Shown one piece after another: positions 11,206 to 21,943 of a DNA stretch of 64,000 bases; positions within the stretch are counted from its first letter, which is position 1, and each line of letters opens with the position of its first letter. Location: the NCBI GenBank assembly GCA_027924585.1, contig BSBM01000608.1, positions 6,388,501-6,452,500 on the forward strand. Direction: 5' to 3'. The notes beneath the pieces are model-generated. The model made no database searches and had not been told where the DNA came from. It was given only the letters and a program-made list of their open reading frames with translations. A program made the translations under genes and the position numbers. This stretch comes from Larix kaempferi. Its lineage: Eukaryota; Streptophyta; Pinopsida; Pinales; Pinaceae.

Positions 11206-13615
11206 CATGAAGTTGTTAAAAGATAGACAAGTGAAATGCTTTGATAGAAGGAATGGAAATGGACTTGTCGGACGAAGGATGATTCTGCAGTACAACTGAC
11301 TCTGAGTACACCATCTCAAATGACTCATAACATGGCTGCCGACCAATACAATGCGGATCCATGGTAGTAATGACCGACAGAAAACAATCATGGCTACTAG
11401 ACACAAGCGTAGATCCATGATGAGATGATAGCACAGCCACAACCAATACAAATGTGGATCCGTGTAATATAACTCAATACAAACTCCATCACAACCTAGG
11501 TAGAACATGACTCCCTAGGGTCTTCAAGCCGAACCCACAATGATACGAATCTATCCATGTGATTACAAATGTCTTGACGTCGAACATGGTAGAAACTACT
11601 TGATTACCGGTCAATAAATGTAAACCGTTAAAAAGCGCATGGGAGATAACAATTGATGTCAATGATTCCCAAGGTATCACAGTACATATCATCAAGCATG
11701 AATAAGTGAGTTGAAGTCTAACGCAAGATGAAATATTTCAATCAAGAGTCAATGATGTAAACTCATGTTGAAAGCGAGGTAACCTGCCATTCAGGGATGC
11801 AGGGCCAAGGTACTTGGTTGGTTTTTAGATTCAATCCTCGGATGATGAAATGATGTCGACAAGGATGAATCTGCTGAAAGAGGGCCATGATGAATCCCCC
11901 ATCAATCAACACAAAACATGACAAAATATGTGTAGAGTAGGTTGGATGGTACAATAACATGCAAGACTCACTCAGAGTAGACCGACATGGTGGTGGGCGT
12001 ACTAATTGTAGATGACAAATGATGGACGTATTCTTGAACATGGGCATGGAATGACTTGGCAGTATTGACATGACGAGTATGCCACAAATTCCTAATCTGA
12101 CTGATGACAGAAGCCTTCTTTGAATGACTCAAAGGAGTAACAAGACTCAGGAAGTAAGTGGAACTCGAGGACAAACAAATGATCCAAGTGTTGTATGCAA
12201 ATGCAGATGAGTGCCATGTTCAAGAACGACTACGTACTGCCGCTAACAAAGTGTGTAACATAAAAGCTTTCCTTTTTCCCCATCATGAATGATGAGTGCC
12301 TCATGTGTTTTTTACGAGCTTGATGAGGGTAACCAGATGCTCAGTATCGCTCATCTCATAGATGATTCCAATCCCAAATATTTTTTGAACCTAGGATAGG
12401 AGGGGTTCATCCCATGGTGGGCCCTTCAATGCAAAAGTTTAACGAGACCATAGAAGGTAAACTCGGTCGTCATTTCATGTTTAGAGAGTCTGAAAAGAAC
12501 TAAAGAAGACTCCAATGGGCCTTTTTCGTAAAGTTATCCTCATCGCCCGAAAAAGGGTAAAACGACGCGAGAGAGGACTCTTCCAGACATGATTGGCTGG
12601 AGTATACCGTTTTTGTAATTAGTGCCCCCCAGTTCGAAAAAGGGGTAAATTATCACCAGGGAGACAACCATTCAAATTCTTTAACAAGCGTGAACGTGAC
12701 ATGTTCGCTTGGAAATCTTTTCATTTTTTAAGAGCCTGAAAAGAGCTTAATGGTAGACTCTGGGGGGTGTCCTTTTCCGTAGGAGTTTAACGAGCTCAAA
12801 AAAGTGATAAATCGCAACTTGGTACTTATTCTCATATTTTCAAGAGCGCGAGAACAAACGAAGAGTGAGCTCATCATCACGCAATAATTACAATCTAACC
12901 ATTGTAAAAATAATGAAAAAACATTCAAAGGAGTGTTCATACCTGACATGACCATTGTGATGCAAGGAATGGCATGAAAGACCGCTTACAACTCCTGCAT
13001 ACTCAGAAATTATGTCAAATAGCCAAATAATATCCCAAATATGATAAAAATGATTAAAACTATGGAAAATGACCCGAAAGCATCAAATATTTGAAAAAGG
13101 AATATTCTTTTTCATTAATAAATAGAAAAATGGGCCAAAAATAGTCACCATTGTTTCATTGTCCAATTTGGGAACATAAGTGCCAATTTGGAGCCAAAAC
13201 TTCCTTTGTCGATTCTGGGAGCTACGACCTGCCATTTCACCCACCGCCTGGAGCAGGTAAGCCTAAACTTCATCCAACAACTTTCTAATGGATTAGATTT
13301 TGATTTTAGGTTCAATTTTTGGGTTTTTTGATGAATTGATGGAGGGTTATTGTGCCTTCGGCTTGTCGCAGTTTGCCCTTTCGGGAACTATGATGAGACC
13401 AACTAGGCGCAAATCCTAAATTCATGGGGTGTGACATCGTCGCACTGTGTGCAAAATCATAGTGCGACGACGGAGATGCATTTCCCAAACATCAAATTAA
13501 ACCCGAAAGAGAACTTCTTGTGGTTGAAGTAGGATCTAATAGTGTTTAAATGCCCATTTTGGGAGGTTGCTAGCAAGAAAACATGGTTCTAGAGTGGTGA
13601 GAAAGAGAACATGAG
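11206..13615. other. Non-coding 3' region of element B
   Basis: About 2.4 kb lies between the 3' LTR and the antisense gene. Only short ORFs without recognisable domains are present. Words such as GATGATAGCACAG and GGATCCATG recur at 11340-11460, suggesting an old local duplication. From 12300 to 12880, phrases around GAGCCTGAAAAGAGC recur about three times at roughly 130-250 bp spacing. Confidence 0.45.
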
Positions 13616-14841
13616 GTGGAAGACGTACAAGCTGCAAATGATCCAGAGTGCGTGAATGCTTTGAGAAACTGTGGTTTTCTCAAGTTCTTTGAGATTCAGG
13701 GGATGAGGTCCCAAATCCCTCTACTGTCACACATGCTCCAATGTTGGGATGCGGCCCAACAATACTTTGTGATTGGTGAGAACATCCTCATTATAGATAT
13801 TGAGGACATATATTTTCTTACTGGTTTGTCTTAGAGAGGGGACCCTGTAGCTCTCACTGGAACATGGGGTAGTGACCGCTCTGTCGATGACATGGTGTCA
13901 CAGCATTGTACTTCTCTTGCTCAATCTTCTAGTGGGAAGATTCCTATTAGGGATGTTGTGGATGGCCAACTACGTACCATATTGTTCATGATTACTAGAG
14001 TGGCAGGGATCCAAGCCCCACATATGGCCACTCGGACTCAGATGCTTTATGCGGAGGATTGTATGTCCCCCAAGATCTTCAACTGGTGCGAGGGTCTCCT
14101 CGCAAACATCCAAGCTCAGCTGACCAAGTTTCGATGGGGAGAGCTCAAGCATTTTGGATATTGATCGATCGTGGTATCATTCCTATTGGAGCAGATCCCC
14201 CTCTTGCGCCCACAGGTACGACTAGATGACAGGGAGCCTAGAGATCCCCACATGCTCATATGGGCAGAGGTGATGGCCCGCCATGGTGGGGGTCCTATCA
14301 TCAGCTTTGGTAGCAAGTTCTTCAGGTGGATGGAAGGCAAGTTACTCATGGTTGAGGACTACCCATACGGCAGTACGGATTACAGAGAGGATCCTGACTT
14401 GGTGCTGCCCGAGGGTGCAACATGGGGAGACATGGGTAAGAACAAAAACCTTTGTATTTTTCATTTTTGTATATTTATGATTTTTTTTATGTAGGGCTGA
14501 CAAGTATATAACATTCGTGTGCAAATGTGGGCCCCGTACATCCCGTGGGAGCCTCTCTTATGACGAGGAGAGATAGAGGTGGGGAAGCAATCGTGCCCAG
14601 AGGTGTTCATGCTGCCATCATGGTGATGGAGGAGGTGTACAGGAACTTGTCCCAGCTGACAGTGGATATTCCTGATCCAGCATTGGATGACTTACCGAGA
14701 CCTATGCAGAGGTTTGGGGTTGGAGCATCGGTATGCTTCAACGCCTTACTTCTCAAGGTAGCGAGGACTGTGGATAGCTTCCTCACTCAACGACAAAGAG
14801 TTGACCATCGTGGGGGTGTACGGGCCAGGCGCCAGGCCTGA
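13616..14841 (+). pseudogene. Antisense PMD-like gene in element B, intron-containing
   Basis: This is the second copy of the antisense gene, opposite to element B. One frame runs from 13616 to the intron with stops near 13832 and 14162. It opens with ALRNCGFLKFFEIQGMRSQ, then IDIEDIYFLTGLS, matching ITTQDIYLLMGLS in element A and the general plant mobile domain pattern (W...F......iT..DiyllLGL). Further on it reads FLLEQIPLLRPQV and YPYGSTDYREDPDL, which align with the A copy. A probable intron follows (14436 to about 14524) and a second exon ends near 14841. The acceptor has AA where the A copy has AG. Two related elements carrying the gene at the same position and orientation imply that an ancestor acquired it. 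Function is unknown. Confidence 0.6.
14436..14524 (+). other. Putative intron of the antisense gene (element B)
   Basis: The donor is ACATGG|GTAAGA. The acceptor aligned with the A copy is TGTGCAA|ATGTGGG, with the final G mutated. An alternative intact acceptor, TTTTATGTAG, ends at 14494 and would give a 59-bp intron. Confidence 0.4.
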
Positions 14842-15235
14842 TGATGTCATTATACTTGTACTGAGAGCTTAGAGGCCTCATATTTTGTACTACTGAAAGC
14901 TACGAGGCTTCAAATTTTTGTAGAGACTTACTGAAAGCCTTCGTGCTTCAGATTTTTGTACTAGCACTACTTTTGATGATATATATATACAGACATTCTC
15001 GGTGTTTATACATTATGTGTTTTCAAAATGATGAATGATGTGATCTTGTTCATATGCTTTGCTTTTATACAATACATTATTTACATGTCATGAATGCTTT
15101 TACATATTATGAGTATTATGTGTGTGCGATGTACCAATCCATAATGAAGTTGGCCATCGAGTCAACAACTGTGTTTAACTCTCATGGAATGTGTAGGTAT
15201 TGAATGGATTCAAATGACCTTTCCAGGAGACGTAC
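14842..15235. other. Spacer of element B
   Basis: It contains three diverged copies of a phrase around ACTGAAAGC(TA/CT)..GGCTTCA...TTTTTGTA at 14860-14965. It then becomes AT-rich with no ORF of note. Confidence 0.4.
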
Positions 15236-15529
15236 TCATCTAAAGAGACGGAGCAAGGTAGGATCACGAATGGCGTAGACCCGGTTGAGGTGGGAAACCA
15301 CTAATTGATAATCCATGTGGATGACAATGTGGTTCATACCCAAGGAATTAGCATCGTTTAGGGTTCCAATTACCGCTTGATACTCTACGGCATTGTTGGT
15401 TGTATATCCAAGGCAACTTCCTCTTGAGCTGATGAGCTCGCTTGTTGGGGAATACAGTACCCAGGCTGCCGAGGCAAGGTTACGGGTATGGCGGATGGCG
15501 CCGTCTGTGAATCCATAGCACATTACCAT
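15236..15529 (-). pseudogene. Extra RNase H domain of element B (aRNH-like)
   Basis: A 97-codon minus-strand ORF shows the RNase H core: CYGFTDGA with the first Asp, LASAAWVLYSP, NNAVEYQAVIGTL with the catalytic Glu, and IHMDYQLVVSHL with the second Asp. It lies about 360 bp beyond the last integrase remnant, so it is distinct from the RNase H fused to RT. This gene order (PR-RT-RH-INT-aRNH) occurs in part of the Tat lineage. The domain is closer to intact than the A copy, but flanking frames are broken. Confidence 0.7.
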
Positions 15530-15892
15530 CTACACACACAGACATAAAATGGTATAAGAAGCGGAAACAAGATCTAAAGACACTCCAAAATAAAAGCGTC
15601 ACACCACGCAAAAAACACAAAAACACGCCATGTACAGTATACACAAGAAAATCTATGCATGACAAGTTCAGGCATAGTACCTTTTCAGGTAAATCCCATT
15701 ACAGGGTTCACCCAAAGAGATTTGGTCATAGTCTTCAAGCTCGTAAGCTCCCTTTTCCAAAACACGTTTGACAACATAAGTTCCATGCCACATGGACTCG
15801 AACTTTCCTGCACCTAGTTTATCATGCTTCTAGTCGTACATGAGGACCAGGTCACCCTCTTTGAAGACACGAGGTTCAATAGACTTGTCATA

Positions 15893-16790
15893 TTAAGCTT
15901 TGATGCATTTCTTGTGTGCTTCGTTAGCAAGGGAAGCATCTTGGTGGGACTCATCAAGTTTTGCTAAGTACAGGAAACGTTCTTCCTCAGCAGTAGTGTT
16001 AGGAAGAAGTTCGACCGCGAGTTGTAGAGATGGAATTTCGCACTCTATAGGAAGGACAGCCTCCAATCCATATACCAATTGGAAGGGAGTAAAACCTATG
16101 GTGGTTTTAACGGAATTTCTGTAGGCCCATAATGCTGAAAAGAGCATGTTATGCCAGTTGGACTTATGCGTACCTACCATCCTTTGGACCATAGTTTTCA
16201 AGACCTTGTTAATGGCCTCGACCTGTCCATTGGACTGCGAGTAGTAGGGTGTTTAGTTTTCATGGCGAAAACCCAATCTATCACTCAGTTCATCAACCAT
16301 ATGGTTCTAAAAGTGAGAACCATGGTCGGTCACTATCGCCTACGGAACTCCAAACTGTGCTATTACATGATTGAACATGAAGAGTGCAGCAGTTTTACCG
16401 TCATTTTGGTATGTAGGCATTGCCTCGGCCCACTTTGTAAAGTAATCCATAGCTACTATGATGTAACTATGCCCCCCAGCCAAGGTAGGCTTACAATGCA
16501 TAAAATTGATGCCCCATTTTGCGAAGGGGCCCATGGCAATAACCGGGTGTAACGGGGCGGGATGGGTGCGCTTCTTCGTATGGAAGTGTTGACATGGAGG
16601 ACATCTTTTTAAGGCCTCAATACAATCTTTGAAGATAGTAGGCGAATAATATCCTAGGCACAAAATCTACTGGGCTATAGGCATCCCAGAGAGGTGACCG
16701 CCACATGCCCCAGTGTGACAGTCATTTAGAATGCGTTCAACCTCATCGTGAGTTAGACAACGTCGAAGAATTGAATCGACGCCACGGCGG
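15893..16790 (-). pseudogene. Integrase of element B, degraded
   Basis: Three overlapping minus-strand pieces make up the domain. The HHCC zinc finger begins near 16760 (HDEVERILNDCHTGACGGHL). The core at 16663-16340 contains CPPCQHF, WGINFMH and VAMDYFTKWAEAMP. The C-terminal part, 16201-15893, holds LFSALWAYRNSVKTTIGFTP and QLVYGLEAVLP. The first catalytic Asp, normally in WGIDF, is Asn here. Frame breaks lie near 16665 and 16250-16340, so it is non-functional. In an active element it would insert the cDNA. Confidence 0.8.
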
Positions 16791-16989
16791 TACAAAGTAT
16801 CGCTTATGATTAGATAGTACTTTGCATGGTGACATATTCTATGACGATCTTTGCGAGACAGATGAGGATTGAAGCATTGGGTTTGAAGATATAATGAAAT
16901 ATCTCCATACCATGGATCAGTCGTACTGATGAGAAACAATGATTCTTCCGGAAAAGAATCATTGTGCTCAACTTCTACATCAGGACGGG

Positions 16990-18328
16990 GAAGGTCACAG
17001 ATCAGCTCAGGAAACACCAAAGACTTTTTAGACTTGGTTTTCTTAAAAAGAAGGTTTAATTCTTGCAGTATCACAATCCAGTGTGAATACTTTCCCCCAA
17101 GCACCTGACGTTTCAGTACATGGTACATTGGGTTTGATTCTGCGATGATGGTGGTGGTGTGGAGCAAGATATAGTGTCAGAACTTTTGGACAACGATGAC
17201 CACCTCGAAAGCAAGATTTTTGACATGTGAATATCTAGTTTCAGTGTCAGTGAGACCCTTACTTGCATAGTATATTATATGTTCCTAGGCATTTTGATCC
17301 TCATGTACCAAAACCATGACGATAGTGGTAACAGAAGCAGCGAGATATAAGATGTAATCTCAGAAATAGTTTGGCGGTTGGATGACGGGGGCATGCATGA
17401 TGGCATGTTTAATGTTGTCGAAATATTTTTGAGCTTGGTTGTCCCAAATGAACAGGACGTCTTTCTTAAGCAGCTTCATATACCCCTGAGTCTTCTCCGC
17501 GAAGTTACAAACAAAATGCCTTAAATAAGTCACCTTCCCTTGGAGACTTTGAAGTTCCGTCACGTTTGTCGAAGGTGGTAGGTTGACAATGGCCTCCATC
17601 TTTAAGGGATCGATATAGATCCCATCCTTCGAGACAATAAACCCTAAGAGGCATCCAGACTCTACGCAAAAGATACACTTATGAGGATTCAGACGGATAT
17701 TGTACTATCTGCATCTGAGGAAAATGGCCGTCAGATGATCCATGTGGAACTCACACTGCTTTGAATGAGAAAGGAGATCGTCCAGGTAATGTTCCACAAA
17801 GTCCTTAATGTCATGGAAGGCATACGACATGGCCCGTTGGAACGTGGTGCTAGCGTTTTTAAGGCCAAACGAGAGTTTGTGATATGCGAACGTCCCCCAA
17901 GGACAGATGAAATCCATCTTATGTTGGTCGGCTAGGTTGATCTCAATCTCGTTGTAACCAGAAAATCCATCTATGAATGAAAAGATGACGCTCTCGGCAC
18001 AATTGTCGATGATCTGGTCAATGAACGGGGTCGGGTAGTTGTCCTTTGGACAAGCCTTGTTAAGGTCACAATAATCGACACAGACGCGAATGGTACCCTT
18101 CTTTTTGTTCACAGGGACGACGTTTGAGACCCAATCCATCAACAGGATAGGATAAATGAAGCCATCCTTTAAGAGCTTTTCAATCTCTGCCTTGATTGGT
18201 GTAGTCTTCCGGGGGTGTACCGATCGTAATTTTTGACGTACAGGTTTGATGTCGGGATAATTTTTTATTTCGTGAGAAACAATCGCAGGGTCTATCCCAG
18301 GCATCTCCTCATAGGACCAAGTGAACAC
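16990..18328 (-). pseudogene. Reverse transcriptase and RNase H of element B, degraded
   Basis: RT occupies 18328-17705: FIYPILLMDWVSNVVPV, RVCVDYCDLNKACPKD, FIDGFSGYNEI, CPWGTFAYHKLSFGLKNA and the catalytic HYLDDLL. The connection part follows in 17599-17360 (LQSLQGKVTYLRHFV). Remnants of the first RNase H (YYASKGLTDTE and nearby) lie at about 17000-17350. Several stops interrupt the frame. The sequence fits the Ty3/gypsy Tat group. It would copy element RNA into cDNA if intact. Confidence 0.85.
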
Positions 18329-18478
18329 GTCTCAAAATTGCTTGAATAAGGTCATACTGCTAGATATTTCTTCAGGGGAACACTTCTGGCCTATGCGAAT
18401 GTGTTCCACTACACCAGGTTTTACTGAAATGTCTACCGGGGTGGTAGGCTCAATGTTGGCCAAGTTGCCCTCAGAGTC

Positions 18479-19557
18479 TTAAAGACATGTAAGTATGGGA
18501 GAATGAGGGAATGGGTAGATATCCGGTGAAAAGATGGCGGTAATGTTGTCCTCTATGTACTCCCAAGGAGGAAGAAAAGATGACCTATAGTGGAGGTCAT
18601 CCCATGGACCATCATCAACATTCATGACTTCCATGATGGACTCGTCTGAATGAAAAGTCCGAAGTAAGAGATCAGGGAGAGATGATGCCCATTGTAGGGA
18701 ACAGGGTGGGGAGGCCAAAGTTAAGTGGTCCTCCAGTGCTAATTGGATATCCTCATAAATACGTTCAGTGGGAGAAAGAGGCATCGCGTCTCCAATCGGG
18801 TGTGTTGTGGCTTCGTCTAGTACAAGCCAAGTATCAGAGTGGTAAGATGAAATCTCTGCGGAGATCATGTTCACTGAGGCAACATGATTAGGGGGGTCCG
18901 AAGTGGGAAAAACACCCATGAGAGATGAATCTTTCAAAAGGCCAACCCCTATACTCTCATACTGTTTTGACGTTTGTCCAATGGAAGGAACATGATAACC
19001 AGGATGAGTAGTAGTGTCCAGTGTGCAAAACTCTAATTGGTCGATGGTAACAATTTGTCCTTGATGGGGGAATTGTACTACGTGGAAGACTGAAGAGGCT
19101 ACCGCTTGCATGGCATAAAACCAGTTGTGACCAAGCAAGAGATTATAATCTATTGGGGCGGAGACCACTTCCACAATGACGGTCATGGTCTTTCCACCTA
19201 ACACGACTGCGAGAGCTTGTAAGATCCCATGAGGTTGAAAGCCATGGCCGTCGAATGCTTTCAAGGTGGTAGGAAAACGATTCAATTTGGGAGAGCTGAT
19301 GGCTCTCCAACAGGCGATCGACATGACAGAAGTAGAGGCACCTTCATCCAAGAGAGTATGATGGACAATTTTCCCAGCAATGTTTGCAGCTACCTGGAAT
19401 GTGAGCTGATGGGAAAGCATCGGCTTGAAGTAGTCAAGTCGGAACATGATGGTATTCGAAGAATCGGGGTCAACCACACCTCTTGCTGCAAGGAGAGTTT
19501 TGCGTTGATTAGGACAATTCTGCAAAACTTCCAGCGTGGACATGGTGCAAGGGGCTG
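18479..19557 (-). pseudogene. Protease region of element B
   Basis: A 354-codon minus-strand ORF starts next to the insertion point of element C. It reads MSTLEVLQNCPNQRKTLLAA, then VHHTLLDEGASTSVM with the retropepsin Asp retained (D-E-G-A-S), then LLGHNWFYAMQAVASSVFHV. A 150-residue spacer to RT follows. The N-terminal continuation lies across element C at 41049-40739, ending NIIEDLAL. With one ATGCC copy removed the two parts are adjacent. Confidence 0.75.
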
Positions 19558-19562
19558 ATGCC
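19558..19562. repeat. Target-site duplication of element C (ATGCC)
   Basis: ATGCC precedes the left LTR of C and recurs at 40734-40738 directly after the right LTR. Confidence 0.95.
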
Positions 19563-20745
19563 TGTCAAGCACTCTATTTGCAGATAATTAAATATCAAAC
19601 ACACAGAGCATATGAAATTTATTGTCAACCCGAGAAAGTCTTTTTATTTCAAAGGATAAGTGCACAATATATGCTTAAACACAAAACCATTAGAAGTGAA
19701 TACTTTTACCTTCTATCACCCATATTCATCCCAAGAATCTATGCAATCCCAAGTGCCTTCTAACTGCTGTACTATAATTCTTTTCTATTATGCATCAGGA
19801 AGAAATGATATCAGATCTAATCAACGATTGCAAAAAGGAAATCTCATTCGCATTCTAAAATAATCACTTGTTTAATCTAATCAAGCTGGAAATCATAAAA
19901 CATGAACTGAACATTACTCTAGAATTTCAAATGAAAGGAACTGAAGCAACTGTTCTAAGAAACTGAATTATGAAATAAAGATCAATCAACACATAACAGG
20001 AAAGCTAAATTGTAAGAGCTCCTGGGATCACGTCTCAACTGTAGGATGAACACGACAGTGTGAACAGAAATTGAATTATGTAAAGCAACCCTGACTCAGT
20101 CGACTGTTATGCTATACCATTCGCCAATCTCACAAAAATGTAATCTTCTACTGAGAAATCCACACAATCAATATTTTTGCTGCGTACAAAAGACAGAACA
20201 AAGCATCACACAACAAGAAAGATGAAATCCTAATTTAACTCAGCAATCTCTGTGGAAGACGGGCCCAGTCTTCACACAGAGACGCTGGTTGAACAACACT
20301 CTCTTTAACTCAGAAGTAACTCCTTATATTAACAGAAGAATGAGTACACAGTTTTGGCTTGGCTGCTAATACAAGATAAATTAATTGTTTGCTGTCCAAC
20401 CCCTCCGTCGAGGCAATTCCCCATATTTATACATACAACTTGCAACATCTAAACCTATAATTGGGCAGCCATGAAGATCTCTGATCTTCAGGCGCCCTAA
20501 ATAATCTAGCTGTTACAATGCGTGGCAGAACTGAAATATCCAAATATGAGAGAGTTATTAATTGCCCCAGGAGTGGCGGTCCTTCCAGCTCACAAATGGA
20601 CTCGAGCAGCGACATACTTAAGATAGCCATTTCTGTTACAGCTGCCCCGTCACGACTGTGCCTTGATTGACGATTCGAGCCCCAAGGAACCTTCTACAAG
20701 CAATGAACGTCCCTTCCTTCATGACTTGTTCAGCTCCGATCTTCC
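19563..20745 (-). repeat. 3' LTR of element C, distal part
   Basis: This part runs from the LTR end (TGTCAAGCAC on the plus strand) to the insertion point of element D. The rest lies at 28237-28480. Total without D and one CTTCC copy is 1422 bp, exactly the length of the other LTR. Confidence 0.95.
20741..20745. repeat. Target-site duplication of element D (CTTCC)
   Basis: CTTCC at 20741-20745 recurs at 28237-28241. The intact LTR of C has a single CTTCC at this point (near 40490), which confirms the empty site. Confidence 0.97.
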
Positions 20746-21354
20746 TGTTGATGTATATGTAACTTCGGAATGTATTTCATCTGTGTATTATATATTATAT
20801 TTATTGTACCCTTATAAGAGATGTGTTATTCCTCTATAAGGAAGTGTCGTCATGTGGATTGACAAGTGTCGCAAGTGTGTGTACTTGCTGATGGGTTATT
20901 AGACCACCTTATGGGGTCGGCCCTAATTAATATATAATATAATGTGGATGTACTCAAGTAGACAAGTCGGCCCCAGTAGGTCACTGGGCAAAAAGGTGAG
21001 TATAAATAGAGATAGGAGATCTCTATTTTACTCATTCTGAAAAGCATCTATCTCTCTCTCTGAAAAGTGGCGCACTAGTGAGGAGGAGGAGGATCATCTG
21101 TTAGGAGACTATCTCTGTATTATTTGGTTGTATTTTGGTTGAGCCATTGCTCTCTCTATCTCTGAGGAAGTTGTGGGGTTTTTCACCTTAGGGTTTTCCC
21201 CACTGAAACTCTGTGTCTCTTGTCTCTATGCTTTTGATTCTTGTGATGCTTGTGATGCTTGTCATATTTTGATTGTCATGCATTGATATACTGTAGATGT
21301 TATTCTCTCAGCAAAGATCCTATAGTATTGTGATGTAATACTGAAAATTTAACA
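20746..21354 (+). repeat. 5' LTR of element D
   Basis: 609 bp, TG...CA. It contains a TATA box at 21001-21008, a CT-rich stretch just downstream, and two adjacent copies of a TTGTGATGC-type word near the 3' end. It differs from the 3' LTR at three sites (around 20888, 20901 and 20962). Confidence 0.97.
21001..21008 (+). promoter_or_regulatory. TATA box of the element D LTR promoter
   Basis: TATAAATA lies in the middle of the 5' LTR, upstream of a TCTCTCTCTC run, the usual arrangement for an LTR U3/R boundary. The same box is in the 3' LTR at about 27883-27890. Confidence 0.6.
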
Positions 21355-21366
21355 TGGTATCAGAGC
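21355..21366 (+). other. Primer-binding site of element D
   Basis: TGGTATCAGAGC follows the 5' LTR with no spacer. This is the standard plant primer-binding site complementary to the 3' end of initiator tRNA-Met. Confidence 0.95.
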
Positions 21367-21943
21367 TTAACTGAGAAGAAGACATTTTGCAGTGACGGAA
21401 GCTTGTATTGCTTATTTATTGGGTTTCTCTCCACAGATTTTTGATCCACAGATTTTTGAAATTCAGTATAGTAGATTGGATCTACTCATCAAGGCGCATC
21501 TTTCTGTCCAATCAGATTTCAGTTCCGAGCATTTTCAGTTTTGGCCCTAAAAATTAGGGTTTCCACAAAAATAGGAATTTCTGAAAACTGAAGGCACAGC
21601 TGGAAGCTCCTTGCAAAAATCGAAGGTTTGAGCTTTGGATCAAGATTTTTGGCTGGGTAGATCTCCGGGAAACTCAAACCCTAATTCAGGGCTCTCCCTA
21701 GTGAACCCGGGAAGACAAAAAGGCAATTTTGAAGGGCAAGACTTTGCTGATCTCAAATTCTGAATGTACTAAGCTGATCAGCTCTCCAAGGTGCATCTTT
21801 CTATCCTTCCGGAATTTTGAAATTCACATTTTGAATTTTTAGGGTTTCACTGACAAACCCTAATCCGGGACCAGATCCAGTTTTCAGCACTTCAAGTGGT
21901 AAGTTCTAAATCTTTTCTATTTCCATTTGAAGTACTCTTAAAG
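21367..21943 (+). other. Untranslated leader of element D
   Basis: About 580 bp separate the primer-binding site from the first ATG of gag-pol. No ORF of interest was seen. The phrase AGGGTTT(C/T)C..CAAACCCTAAT recurs three times. Confidence 0.6.

Noticed and set aside
21896-21943. Upstream extension of the copia ORF to 21896
   Set aside because: The codon at 21896 is GTG; the ATG at 21944 gives the usual copia gag N-terminus.
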